NCBI GenBank assembly: GCA_013287475.1 | Contig: JABDDT010000008.1 | Coordinates: forward strand, 1-64,000 | Direction of reading: 5' to 3' | DNA length: 64,000 nt | Origin: Bacteroidota bacterium | Lineage (GTDB): Bacteria > Bacteroidota > Bacteroidia > Chitinophagales > Chitinophagaceae | Shown here: positions 43,375 to 51,762 of the stretch, one piece after another | Layout of the letters: every line of letters starts with the position of its first letter | Position numbering within the stretch: position 1 is the first letter of the stretch | The notes under the pieces: model-generated | Databases searched by the model: none | The model's input: only the letters and a program-made list of their open reading frames with translations | Told to the model about the DNA's origin: nothing | Position numbers and translations under genes: made by a program

Positions 43375-44257
43375 CCAGGTTTGCCTTAATGAATTTTATG
43401 CTTTGGGAGATACTGTCGAATGGAGAACCGGGACACTTATCCTGTTCAACGAAGAAATACTTCATACCTGCTTCGCCCTTATGCTGAAATATAGTCTTGA
43501 AGTCAATAATACCATTTCCGACTTCTGTAAAAGTCTGACTGGCTTCTTTCGACATATCTTTTATATGCCAGAGAGGAAATCTGCCCGGATTTTTTTGGAA
43601 TAGTGCCAGTGGATCCTGTCCTGCTTTTTTAATCCAATACAAATCTATTTCCATTTTCACAAGATCCTTATCAGTTTTATCCAGCAATATATCATAGGGA
43701 AAAACACCATTCTGTGCTTCAAATTCAAAATTGTGGTTATGGTAACAGAATTGAATGCCCGACTTTTTGCAGGTCTCAGCCGCTTTATTAAATATATCAG
43801 CCAGTTGTTTATAATGATCCAGTGTGCCGCGCTCCTGATCAGATAAATAAGCACATACCATATATTTTAATCCGACTGCTGAAGCATCATCAACAGCTTT
43901 CTGCCAGTCATGCAATATCGTACCATTCTGAGGCGCTCCCTTTACCATTTCTTCACCGACCCTGTAATGTCCGCTAAGAGCAACCAGTCCATTATTCTTT
44001 AAGAGCTTTTTATAGGTATCTGCATCCATCCCGTAGAACTTTTCAGATCCGGTATAAGTTGCATTTTCCACGGAATTAAACCCGATCTGTGCAACTTTTG
44101 CAAGGGTTCCCTCCGGATCTTTTTCCATAGCATCCCTTACCGTATATAATTGCAGGCCTATCAATGGTGCTGCAGCAAAAGTATTCAGGGGACCTTTTAC
44201 AAATATGGCAGCAGATAGAGCGGAGGCAGATTTTATAAAAACCCTTCTGGAAGTCAT
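43370..44257 (-). CDS. Exported sugar phosphate isomerase/epimerase-like TIM-barrel protein
   Basis: A 295-residue xylose-isomerase-like TIM barrel (AP endonuclease 2 fold). The N-terminus SRRVFIKSASALSAAIF resembles a twin-arginine signal, so it may be exported folded with its metal. Metal-site regions typical of the family are visible: 'GHYRVGEE', 'GIQFCYHNHNFEFE', 'KMEIDLYWIKKAG' and 'PLWHIKDMSKE'. Members act on keto-sugars, inosose or related polyols, so it could work with the nearby inositol genes, although the gene is separately transcribed. The stop codon is in the TTGTTAG array. Confidence 0.82.
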   Translation of the reverse strand: MTSRRVFIKSASALSAAIFVKGPLNTFAAAPLIGLQLYTVRDAMEKDPEGTLAKVAQIGFNSVENATYTGSEKFYGMDADTYKKLLKNNGLVALSGHYRVGEEMVKGAPQNGTILHDWQKAVDDASAVGLKYMVCAYLSDQERGTLDHYKQLADIFNKAAETCKKSGIQFCYHNHNFEFEAQNGVFPYDILLDKTDKDLVKMEIDLYWIKKAGQDPLALFQKNPGRFPLWHIKDMSKEASQTFTEVGNGIIDFKTIFQHKGEAGMKYFFVEQDKCPGSPFDSISQSIKFIKANLV

Positions 44258-44493
44258 GGCTTAAATTTTAATTGAGCAATCGTTATTTATTTTATAAATG
44301 TATGTTCTTTAGAACAAATTTCATTTTTTAAGCTACATCCATACTACTTCATATTGAAATTCCGGAGTCTTCTTATGGAATTTACTACGTCAATCCTACT
44401 ACATTTTATTTTTTATTCCCATAAGGCATCAGGGTTTTTCAAAATTTATTACCTTTTACGGGGTATTATATTGAAAAAAGTAAATATTAACGA

Positions 44494-45642
44494 ATGAAAG
44501 CCTGCCTGCTGATAGTCTGTAGCCTGATCCTGTTTTCAGTTATGGGTAAGGATAGTGGAAACGGAGGGTTCCATTCAGGATTTATGAGTGATCACCCCAG
44601 TTTGCCCATCGGGTCGCCTGCACCGCCATTCTCACTACCTGGCACAGATGGGAAAACTTACAGTCTTGCTTCTTTCGAAAAATCAGATATCCTGGTTATT
44701 ATTTTTACATGTAACCATTGTCCGACTGCCCAGGCATATGAAGACCGGATTATTCAACTCACCAATGACTATGCCACAAAAAAAGTTTCGGTAATTGCCA
44801 TAATGCCCAATGATCCCAGTTCCATTAATCTGGATGAGTTAGGGTACACGGATATGGGCGATTCATTTGATGAGATGAAACTGCGGGCCAATGAAAAAAA
44901 ATTCAATTTCCCATATCTCTATGATGGGCAAAATGAAAAGGTGGCGCTTGCATACGGACCCATCGCCACACCACATGTTTTTATTTTCGACAATAAAAGA
45001 ATCCTCCGTTATAGCGGCAGGATTGATAATATTGAAAAACCAACTAAGACGCCTACAGAGAGAGATGCACGAAATGCCATTGATGAGCTTTTAGCCGGCA
45101 AGCCGGTTTCCGTACCCACTACAAAAGTTTTCGGATGTAGTATTAAATGGTCCGAGAAGAGTAGCTGGATTGATAAAGCGAAGGTGGAATGGGCTAAAGA
45201 ACCTGTCAGCCTGGATTCTATCGATGAAAAGGGTATCAGGGAGCTGGTACAAAATCATTCAGACAAATTAAGACTTATCAACGTTTGGGCTACATGGTGC
45301 GGTCCATGTGTTGCAGAATTCCCTGAATTCATTACTATGAACCGGATGTATCGTAAACGTGATTTTGAATTTATTTCTATCAGTGCCGATGGAATTGATA
45401 AAAAGAAAAAGGCGCTTCAATATTTGCAGAAACAGGAAGCCTCAAATAAAAATTATATTTTTTCAGGAGATGATAATTATAAACTTATCGACGCCATTGA
45501 CTCCAAATGGCCCGGCGCCCTGCCTTATACCATCCTGGTTGAACCCGGAGGTAAAATCGTTTATTCAAAAGAAGGCTCCATCGACCCTGCTGAATTAAAA
45601 AAAGCAATAGTTGAGGATCCCACTATAGGGAGATATTACTAA
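44494..45642 (+). CDS. Secreted protein with two thioredoxin-fold domains
   Basis: A 382-residue exported protein. Domain 1 (about 38-200) is a peroxiredoxin-like thioredoxin fold with FTCNHCPTAQ (Cys73, Cys76) and a cis-Pro in IATPHVF. Domain 2 (about 245-378) is TlpA-like with WATWCGPCVAEFP (Cys269, Cys272) and LPYTIL. The signal peptide covers about the first 18 residues. Two redox-active domains in one chain suggest periplasmic disulfide reduction or relay. The stop codon directly touches the stop codon of the convergent symporter gene (TAA-CTA). Confidence 0.85.
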   Translation: MKACLLIVCSLILFSVMGKDSGNGGFHSGFMSDHPSLPIGSPAPPFSLPGTDGKTYSLASFEKSDILVIIFTCNHCPTAQAYEDRIIQLTNDYATKKVSVIAIMPNDPSSINLDELGYTDMGDSFDEMKLRANEKKFNFPYLYDGQNEKVALAYGPIATPHVFIFDNKRILRYSGRIDNIEKPTKTPTERDARNAIDELLAGKPVSVPTTKVFGCSIKWSEKSSWIDKAKVEWAKEPVSLDSIDEKGIRELVQNHSDKLRLINVWATWCGPCVAEFPEFITMNRMYRKRDFEFISISADGIDKKKKALQYLQKQEASNKNYIFSGDDNYKLIDAIDSKWPGALPYTILVEPGGKIVYSKEGSIDPAELKKAIVEDPTIGRYY

Positions 45643-47271
45643 CTACCAGAACACTGTATAAAGTCCTGCCAGTATGCCCATAATAATTACAGAACCCAGA
45701 ATAAATGCATGGGAAACCCTAAAGTCTTTTTTATCAATGATGATGGTATGTGATTTATCCGGAGAAGATGTTCTGAATAAACTGATCCCGATCATTATGA
45801 ATACAATGATTACAAAAGTTATCGTCATTCGATCGAGGAAAGGATAATCCGGAAAAATGCCGTTCGTCCAGACGGGCAGAAATTTTAAAATGGCAGATAC
45901 GGGAATTGTCAGCAGACTCCCGATTAATGCGGCAGCGGCTGTTGTCCGCTTCCAAAAAAAACCCAGTAAGAAAATCGCGAGTACACCAGGTGAAATGAAT
46001 CCGACATATTCCTGAATAAACTGGTAAGCCTGGTCCAGATTTTTTAGTGCTGGCGCAATCAAAGCTGCAATGCCCATCGCAACAATTACGACCCATTTAC
46101 CAATTCCCACCAATTGTTTTTCTGAAGCTTCCTTATTAAAATATTTCTTATAGATGTCGAGTGAAAATATTGTTGATATACTATTTGCCTTACCTGCAAG
46201 AGAAGCAACGACGGCAGCTGTCAGGGCTGCAAATGCAACACCCTTCAAACCCGGTGGTAATAAGTTCATCAGGGTTGGGTATGCATGATCCGGTTTTATA
46301 ACTCCATCGGGCATCATTTCATTTTGAAACATCCCATTCTTATGTAAAACAAACATCGTAATGCCCGGAAGTACAACAATAACGGGTACCAGCAATTTTA
46401 AAAAAGCAGCGAATAGCAGTCCGCTCCTTGCGGTTTTGAGATTGGCACCTAATGCACGCTGGATAATATATTGATTGCATCCCCAATAGGCCAGGTTATT
46501 GATCCACATCCCGCCGATTACAACTGATAAACCGGGAAGATCTTTATAATACGGATTCCCCTTATGAAAGATCATATGAAAATGGTCCGGCGCTTCTTTA
46601 CGGAGGATGGACAATCCCTTCAAAATATTATTTCCATATCCAAAATGTCCTGAAAGAAGAGTGAGAGCCAGATAGGTAGTTACCAATCCACCTACGATCA
46701 GGACCAGCACCTGGATTACATCTGTATATCCAATTACTTTCATTCCCCCGAGTGTAACGATAATTGAAAACAAAGCCAGACAGGCAATACTCCACCCAAA
46801 AGAAATATCTGAAATGGAAGTAATCGCAAGCGCTCCGAGGTATATAATGGAAGTGAGATTAACGAAAACATATACGAGCAACCAGAATACTGCCATCAGG
46901 GTGCTGACCTGCTGATTATACCTTCTCGCCAGGAACTGTGGCATCGTAAAAATTTTATTCCTGAGATAGATCGGAAGAATAAATATTGCCACGATGAGCA
47001 GGGTAGCCGCCGCCATCCATTCATAAGTTGAAATGGCGAGTCCCAGGGCATAACCAGATCCTGACATACCGATAAAATGTTCGGCAGAAATATTAGAAGC
47101 AATTAGGGAAGCTCCAATAGCCCACCAGGTTAGAGATCCTTCCGCAAGAAAAAAATCTTTTGAATCAATAGTAAATGATTTTTTCTTCCTGTATACATAA
47201 TATCCGTAAGCAGAAACGACTATGAAATAGACAAAAAATACAAGGTAGTCCGCTCGCTGTAATTTATGCAC
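45643..47271 (-). CDS. Sodium:solute symporter (SSS family, SglT-like)
   Basis: A 542-residue inner-membrane transporter with 13-14 hydrophobic segments. 'GSLTWWAIGASLIASNISAEHFIGMSGSGYALG' (about 45-78) and 'GGMKVIGYTDVIQVLVLIVGG' are typical of the sodium/glucose and sodium/myo-inositol branch of the family. It starts with GTG and lies 36 bases after the myo-inositol oxygenase gene on the same strand, so the most economical substrate is myo-inositol; glucose or galactose remain possible from sequence alone. Confidence 0.88.
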   Translation of the reverse strand: MHKLQRADYLVFFVYFIVVSAYGYYVYRKKKSFTIDSKDFFLAEGSLTWWAIGASLIASNISAEHFIGMSGSGYALGLAISTYEWMAAATLLIVAIFILPIYLRNKIFTMPQFLARRYNQQVSTLMAVFWLLVYVFVNLTSIIYLGALAITSISDISFGWSIACLALFSIIVTLGGMKVIGYTDVIQVLVLIVGGLVTTYLALTLLSGHFGYGNNILKGLSILRKEAPDHFHMIFHKGNPYYKDLPGLSVVIGGMWINNLAYWGCNQYIIQRALGANLKTARSGLLFAAFLKLLVPVIVVLPGITMFVLHKNGMFQNEMMPDGVIKPDHAYPTLMNLLPPGLKGVAFAALTAAVVASLAGKANSISTIFSLDIYKKYFNKEASEKQLVGIGKWVVIVAMGIAALIAPALKNLDQAYQFIQEYVGFISPGVLAIFLLGFFWKRTTAAAALIGSLLTIPVSAILKFLPVWTNGIFPDYPFLDRMTITFVIIVFIMIGISLFRTSSPDKSHTIIIDKKDFRVSHAFILGSVIIMGILAGLYTVFW

Positions 47272-47307
47272 GGGGGAAGATTCTCCTGTTTCTGTTGGGC
47301 AAGAAGT

Positions 47308-48189
47308 TTAGAATTTAAGCATTGATGGAAGGTATTTACCGACAAGCTCTTCATAGTATGGTTTGAGCTTTGTCCAGTCTGGCGGAACAGGATTTTTTGA
47401 GTAGAGATCGTAAGGATTGAAGAGTTTTACCCATGTAAGCATTTCCCTGTCGTGATCATCCAGTAAATAATCATAAGCTCCTTCACGGTGCCAGGCATAA
47501 AAGGAGTGGTAGCGAAGCATATATAATCCCGGTTCCGGTAATGAATGTTTCAGAATCTGATAAACATATTCATCGTGACCCCAGGACATCGTAACATTTC
47601 TTAATCCGCAATTAGATTTATAAATTCCCAAAGTAGTATTCAGTCCCGGATCATTTGTATCCGGATTGTATGCAAAGAATTCGGGATAAACAATTTTGTC
47701 AGAATGAGCGCACCCCACCGGAAATGTATCACCTACAACTGCCCACTGTGGTTCGCCAAACAAACAAAGTACTTTTCCCATATCATGCACCAGGCCCACT
47801 GCTACCATCCAGTCAGGATGCCCGTCGGCACGGATAGCTTCTGATGTCTGAAGCAGATGTTGGAATTGATCGAGGTCTGTGTCGGGATCAGAATCATCAA
47901 CCAGCTGATTCAAAAATTGAAACGCTTCCCATACGGGCATTTCTTTTTTGCTGAATTGCAGGAATTCATTTCTTTTGGCCTGTACGAAATCGTAAGTCTG
48001 ATACGTATGATTAAGACGGTAAAATTCCTTTACTGTATCACGGGCAGGATCTTCATAATTCCGGAATGCCTCTTTAGCTTTTGCAGGTGTTTCATTTTCA
48101 GGGTATCTTTTTAATACATCTTCTTCCCATTCATCCAAACTGCCCAGTGGTGCAATTTCGGTCTGTGTAAAAGTCTTCTGATTTGACAT
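47308..48189 (-). CDS. MIOX: Myo-inositol oxygenase
   Basis: A 293-residue non-haem di-iron enzyme that opens the ring of myo-inositol with oxygen to make D-glucuronate. All six iron ligands of the animal enzyme have counterparts: His111 (HLLQTSEAIR), His135-Asp136 (GLVHDMGKVL), His205 (SWGHDEY), His228 (YHSFYAWH) and Asp261 (NPYDLYSK). The stretch LFGEPQWAVVGDTFPVGC is nearly invariant in the family. The length is typical. It is the first gene of an apparent operon with the SSS symporter. MIOX is much less common in bacteria than the Iol dehydrogenase route. Confidence 0.95.
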   Translation of the reverse strand: MSNQKTFTQTEIAPLGSLDEWEEDVLKRYPENETPAKAKEAFRNYEDPARDTVKEFYRLNHTYQTYDFVQAKRNEFLQFSKKEMPVWEAFQFLNQLVDDSDPDTDLDQFQHLLQTSEAIRADGHPDWMVAVGLVHDMGKVLCLFGEPQWAVVGDTFPVGCAHSDKIVYPEFFAYNPDTNDPGLNTTLGIYKSNCGLRNVTMSWGHDEYVYQILKHSLPEPGLYMLRYHSFYAWHREGAYDYLLDDHDREMLTWVKLFNPYDLYSKNPVPPDWTKLKPYYEELVGKYLPSMLKF

Positions 48190-48292
48190 GGCAGGCGTTT
48201 ATTGAATTTACGAAATCTTCCTTTTGAAACAAATAAAATTTCCTGAATTGTCAAAGTATAATAATTTTATTCATCCATTCAAAATCATTCAT

Positions 48293-49120
48293 ATGAAAAA
48301 GTTTCTTACCTGCCTGTTGTTTTTAATTCCTGCATTCCTCGTTAGCCGCGCACAAAAACATTCACTAACTCAAATATGGTCAACAGATCAGATTGTAAAT
48401 ACCCCTGAATCCGTGCTTCCTGATCTTAAAAACAACCTTTTATATGTATCTCTTATTGAAGGAGGGCCATGGGATGTGGATGGAAAAGGTGGTATTGGTC
48501 ATTTGACAACTGCGGGAACAAACTATGATTCATTATGGATTAGTGGTTTAAATGCCCCGAAAGGCCTTGGTATGTATAAGGATAAAATGTATGCTGCAGA
48601 TATTTCTGAAGTTGTAGTCGTTGATATTCCCAAGGGCAGAATAATAAAGAAAATTCCGATTGAAGGCGCCAGTGGCCTGAATGATATTACAGTTACTGAT
48701 AAAGGAGTCGTATTTGTTTCTGATTCAAAAACCGGCAGGATCTGGAAACTGGAAGATGAAAAACCAACTTTATATCTTGACAATGTTACCGGCGCGAACG
48801 GACTAAAAGCCGTGAAAGAAGGATTGGTGTATGCAAAAGGGCCGGCCCTGATGATCGCAGACAACAAGAAACAGATTAAGCAGATAGCGGATATAGGTCA
48901 TGATATCGATGGGATCGAACCTATTGGCAATGGAGACTATCTCGCAACATCATGGGTAGGTTATATTTATTATGTTTACGCAAACGGGCAAACAGAACTC
49001 CTGCTGGACACTCATAATGAAAAAAAGAATACGGCAGATATAGGGTATGATCCGGTTAAAAAGATCGTATACGTTCCTACTTTTTTTGACAAGAGGGTTG
49101 TCGCTTATCAACTAAAGTAA
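48293..49120 (+). CDS. Secreted SMP-30/gluconolactonase-like beta-propeller protein
   Basis: A 275-residue exported six-bladed propeller. The ATG at 48293 opens a signal peptide (MKKFLTCLLFLIPAFLVSRA). Repeats such as 'NLLYVSLIEGG', 'VVFVSDSKTGRIWKL', 'GLVYAKGPALMI' and 'NTADIGYDPVKKIVYVPTFFDKRV' fit the SMP-30/LRE-like family, and Glu in TPESVLPD matches the position of the metal-binding Glu. Lactone hydrolysis is possible but unproven. It is divergent from MIOX by about 100 bases, so a shared control region is conceivable. The TAA is followed by the octamer array. Confidence 0.78.
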   Translation: MKKFLTCLLFLIPAFLVSRAQKHSLTQIWSTDQIVNTPESVLPDLKNNLLYVSLIEGGPWDVDGKGGIGHLTTAGTNYDSLWISGLNAPKGLGMYKDKMYAADISEVVVVDIPKGRIIKKIPIEGASGLNDITVTDKGVVFVSDSKTGRIWKLEDEKPTLYLDNVTGANGLKAVKEGLVYAKGPALMIADNKKQIKQIADIGHDIDGIEPIGNGDYLATSWVGYIYYVYANGQTELLLDTHNEKKNTADIGYDPVKKIVYVPTFFDKRVVAYQLK

Positions 49121-49129
49121 ACTCTAGGA

Positions 49130-49299
49130 AGTATAAGAGTATAAGAGTATAAGAGTATAGGAGTTTAAGAGTGGAGGATCGTTAATCGTTGTTTTTGCCC
49201 TTAAATAAATTCACTGAATATTATTCTCTCTAATACTCCTATACTCTTATACTCTTATATTCTTATACTAATACTCTTATACTCCTATACTCTTATACT
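49130..49299. repeat. Facing inverted arrays of TATAAGAG octamers between convergent genes
   Basis: The left array 49130-49174 (AGTATAAG and AGTATAGG units) and opposed right array 49231-49299 (ACTCTTAT and ACTCCTAT units) are separated by about 55 bases. The array fills the whole gap between the SMP-30-like gene and the LytM-like gene. The TAG stop of the latter (49300-49298) is made at the array's edge. Confidence 0.9.
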
Positions 49300-50275
49300 A
49301 AGAATTCTTCTTTGTCTTTTTTTTCGGTGCAACAACTGGTGTTTCCTGGTTCAATACTGCAGCTGGAAATTCACTGATATATAACGCTCCGTGTCTGAGT
49401 CTTCCTTTACCATTATTTTTCGTCCAGATCTGTGGTATAATATAATGCGGAACATTTGCCTGATTTAAAGTTCCATTTTCTTCCTGATAATAATAAACAC
49501 TAAACTTAAGATCAGAACCGCGGCCATACATATCACCACCCACGAGGCCGATGGGTTGACCTGCTTTCACTGCCTGACCCGGTTTTACCAGCGCAGCACT
49601 TTTCTTCAAAATCCCATAGCGGGCAAATGAACAATCGGGTTGTGTGATTTCAATATAATTTTCGGCTCCGATGCTCGACTGACCGGCATCATTAGCTCCG
49701 CTCTGATCCTTTATTTCATTTACAATTCCTTTCCGGGCTGCATAAATAGTATCTCCCGCTTTCATTCTTAATCTCAAAACATACCATGATGCAGAATCAG
49801 AAGGTTTATCCACGGATTTATTTACAGATGCTTTTGCATATGCTGCAGAATCAATTAATTTATCCGGCGACATTTCATACACCTGTGCCTCTTTACCGGG
49901 AGAAATAGGGAAGAGATAAGTAAAGTTCCTGTTCACAGCCGGATGCATGCAACCTTTCTGGTTAGTACTGCCATATTTAAAAAGCAGGGGAGCCTGGGGA
50001 TCAATGGCAGAAATAGTAAAAAGTTTATTATACCCGGGCTTTACTTCAGCATGATACGGAAGGGGCTGATCGCATTTTACATTATTAAAAGTAGTAAACC
50101 CGAGTTCGAGAATATAATTGCAATAGGCATAATTGATACAGGAAAATACGTATGCGCCTTTTTCATCCTGCTCATATTTCACATCAATTATTCTCTGTGC
50201 AAATAAAATATGACTGAAAAGAATCAGGATTGTCAAAATCAGGAATGACCTGATTTTCCGGAAATCAGAAAGCAT
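49298..50275 (-). CDS. Secreted LytM/M23-like protein lacking catalytic histidines
   Basis: A 325-residue exported protein. The ATG at 50275 opens the signal peptide (ends HILFAQ). The N-terminal domain (about 30-120) is unrecognised. The C-terminal part matches the M23 fold ('AGDTIYAARKGIVNEI', 'ENYIEITQPDCSFARYGIL', 'VKPGQAVKAGQPIGLVGG', 'SDLKFSVYY'). The positions where active enzymes have YxHL and HLHF read YGIL and DLKF, so the zinc site is missing. It is probably a non-catalytic regulator or scaffold in cell-wall metabolism. The C-terminus is a Lys-rich tail (KKKTKKNS) ended by the repeat array. Confidence 0.8.
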   Translation of the reverse strand: MLSDFRKIRSFLILTILILFSHILFAQRIIDVKYEQDEKGAYVFSCINYAYCNYILELGFTTFNNVKCDQPLPYHAEVKPGYNKLFTISAIDPQAPLLFKYGSTNQKGCMHPAVNRNFTYLFPISPGKEAQVYEMSPDKLIDSAAYAKASVNKSVDKPSDSASWYVLRLRMKAGDTIYAARKGIVNEIKDQSGANDAGQSSIGAENYIEITQPDCSFARYGILKKSAALVKPGQAVKAGQPIGLVGGDMYGRGSDLKFSVYYYQEENGTLNQANVPHYIIPQIWTKNNGKGRLRHGALYISEFPAAVLNQETPVVAPKKKTKKNS

Positions 50276-50545
50276 GGTGGGCTTATTTCCTTTTAAATTA
50301 ATGAAATAATTCCGAAGAAGGGAGCAACATGGCTGACCAGTTGTAAAATGGGGGCTGATTCCTTTTCCGGATTCCATTTTCTGGATATGAGCACTGGCTG
50401 GGCATGCACTTTTGGTGGTAAAGTTTTAATTCTAAAGCTTTAATACATCAGTAATTCATAATTCCCTAACATTGTCTTCATGTTCGCATCACATTGGTTT
50501 TGTTACTTTACTATGCGAGAATCTATCTGTTAATAATCAATCCGT

Positions 50546-50647
50546 ATGAAGAAGCTAAGTTATTTTTTTACACGTGTCGGCATCCGGCTTTTTTTAACCA
50601 GGCTATCAGCCTTTTATCCGGCGTTTAAATATTATAAAATCCATTGA
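50546..50647 (+). CDS. Possible 33-residue basic peptide
   Basis: This short reading frame starts with ATG and encodes a basic, aromatic-rich peptide (MKKLSYFFTRVGIRLFLTRL and on). It lies 25 bases before the glycosyltransferase gene in the same direction. It could be a leader or small membrane-active peptide, or chance. There is no homology to lean on. Confidence 0.2.
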   Translation: MKKLSYFFTRVGIRLFLTRLSAFYPAFKYYKIH

Positions 50648-50672
50648 TGGATTTTATTAACCATTTTACCGG

Positions 50673-51761
50673 ATGAAAATATTGTATGCCATACAAGGCA
50701 CCGGCAACGGCCATCTCAGCAGGGCCAGGGAAATTATCCCCATACTTCAGAAAAAAGGAGAACTTGACCTTCTCATCAGTGGAACCCAGGCTGATGTTGT
50801 TCTTCCTTATCCGGTAAAATACCGTTTCAAAGGGCTATGTTTTATCTTCGGAAAAAAAGGTGGTATCGATGTTATGGCCACTTATAAAAAAAGTAATCTT
50901 AAAAGATTGTTTAAAGAAATCCAAAGCCTGCCGGTAGAAAACTATGATCTTGTCATCAGCGATTTTGAACCCGTTAGCGCCTGGGCCTGCCGGAGAAAAC
51001 ATAAACATTGTGTTGGACTCAGCCACCAGGCTGCTGTCATTAATAAAAATGCGCCAAGGCCCGATAAGAAAGACATGATTGGAAAATCCATTTTACTCAA
51101 TTATGCACCCGTTTCAAAAGCTTACGGGTTTCATTTCGCAAAATATAGTGAAGAAATTTTTACACCGGTCATCCGGAGTGAAATCAGAAATCCTTCGGTC
51201 GAAATAAAGACCCATTATGCAGTTTATCTTCCGGCTTATTCCGACAAGAGAATTATCCGTGTATTATCAGAAATAAAAAATATCGAATGGCAGGTTTTCA
51301 GCAAGCACAGTAAAGAAACATACAGGGATGGAAATATTTTCATTCGGCCAATAGAAAATGATGCATTTATTAATAGCCTGATCAGCTGTACGGGTATCCT
51401 TTGCGGTGCCGGATTTGAAACACCAGCTGAAGCATTATACCTGAAAAAAAAGTTGCTTGTAATACCTATGAAGGGCCAGTATGAACAGCAGTGTAATGCT
51501 GCTGCACTCTCCACCATGGGCGTTCCTGTTTTAAAATCACTGAAAGATAAACATATTGATAAAATAAAATCCTGGACAAGGAATCCGCAATCTATTCCTG
51601 TATTGTATCCTGATATAACGGAAAAAATTATTGATATGGTTATCCGTGAAAATATATTCGAAGAAGACAGGCTGAGTATTTCACTTGGCAATGGAATTCA
51701 TTCTGTAAAAAAACTCAGAGAGAAAAGTCTGAAACATATCTTAAATCAATCGCCCGAATAA
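50673..51761 (+). CDS. Glycosyltransferase-like protein (GT-B fold)
   Basis: A 362-residue cytoplasmic protein of the GT-B type common in Bacteroidota. The N-terminal 'KILYAIQGTGNGHLSRAREIIPIL' has the Gly-His loop of nucleotide-sugar glycosyltransferases related to MurG/GT28. 'VISDFEPVSAWACR' and, in the C-terminal half, 'GILCGAGFETPAEALYLKKKLLVIPMKGQYEQQCNA' fit the donor-binding region. Acceptor and donor are unknown. It is coupled to the GH1 gene by TAA-T-ATG. Confidence 0.82.
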   Translation: MKILYAIQGTGNGHLSRAREIIPILQKKGELDLLISGTQADVVLPYPVKYRFKGLCFIFGKKGGIDVMATYKKSNLKRLFKEIQSLPVENYDLVISDFEPVSAWACRRKHKHCVGLSHQAAVINKNAPRPDKKDMIGKSILLNYAPVSKAYGFHFAKYSEEIFTPVIRSEIRNPSVEIKTHYAVYLPAYSDKRIIRVLSEIKNIEWQVFSKHSKETYRDGNIFIRPIENDAFINSLISCTGILCGAGFETPAEALYLKKKLLVIPMKGQYEQQCNAAALSTMGVPVLKSLKDKHIDKIKSWTRNPQSIPVLYPDITEKIIDMVIRENIFEEDRLSISLGNGIHSVKKLREKSLKHILNQSPE

Positions 51762-51762
51762 T

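Noticed and set aside
43370-48189. Complete inositol dehydrogenase (Iol) operon
   Set aside because: Only a TIM-barrel isomerase-like protein is present; no inositol dehydrogenase, IolD hydrolase or kinase is in the window.
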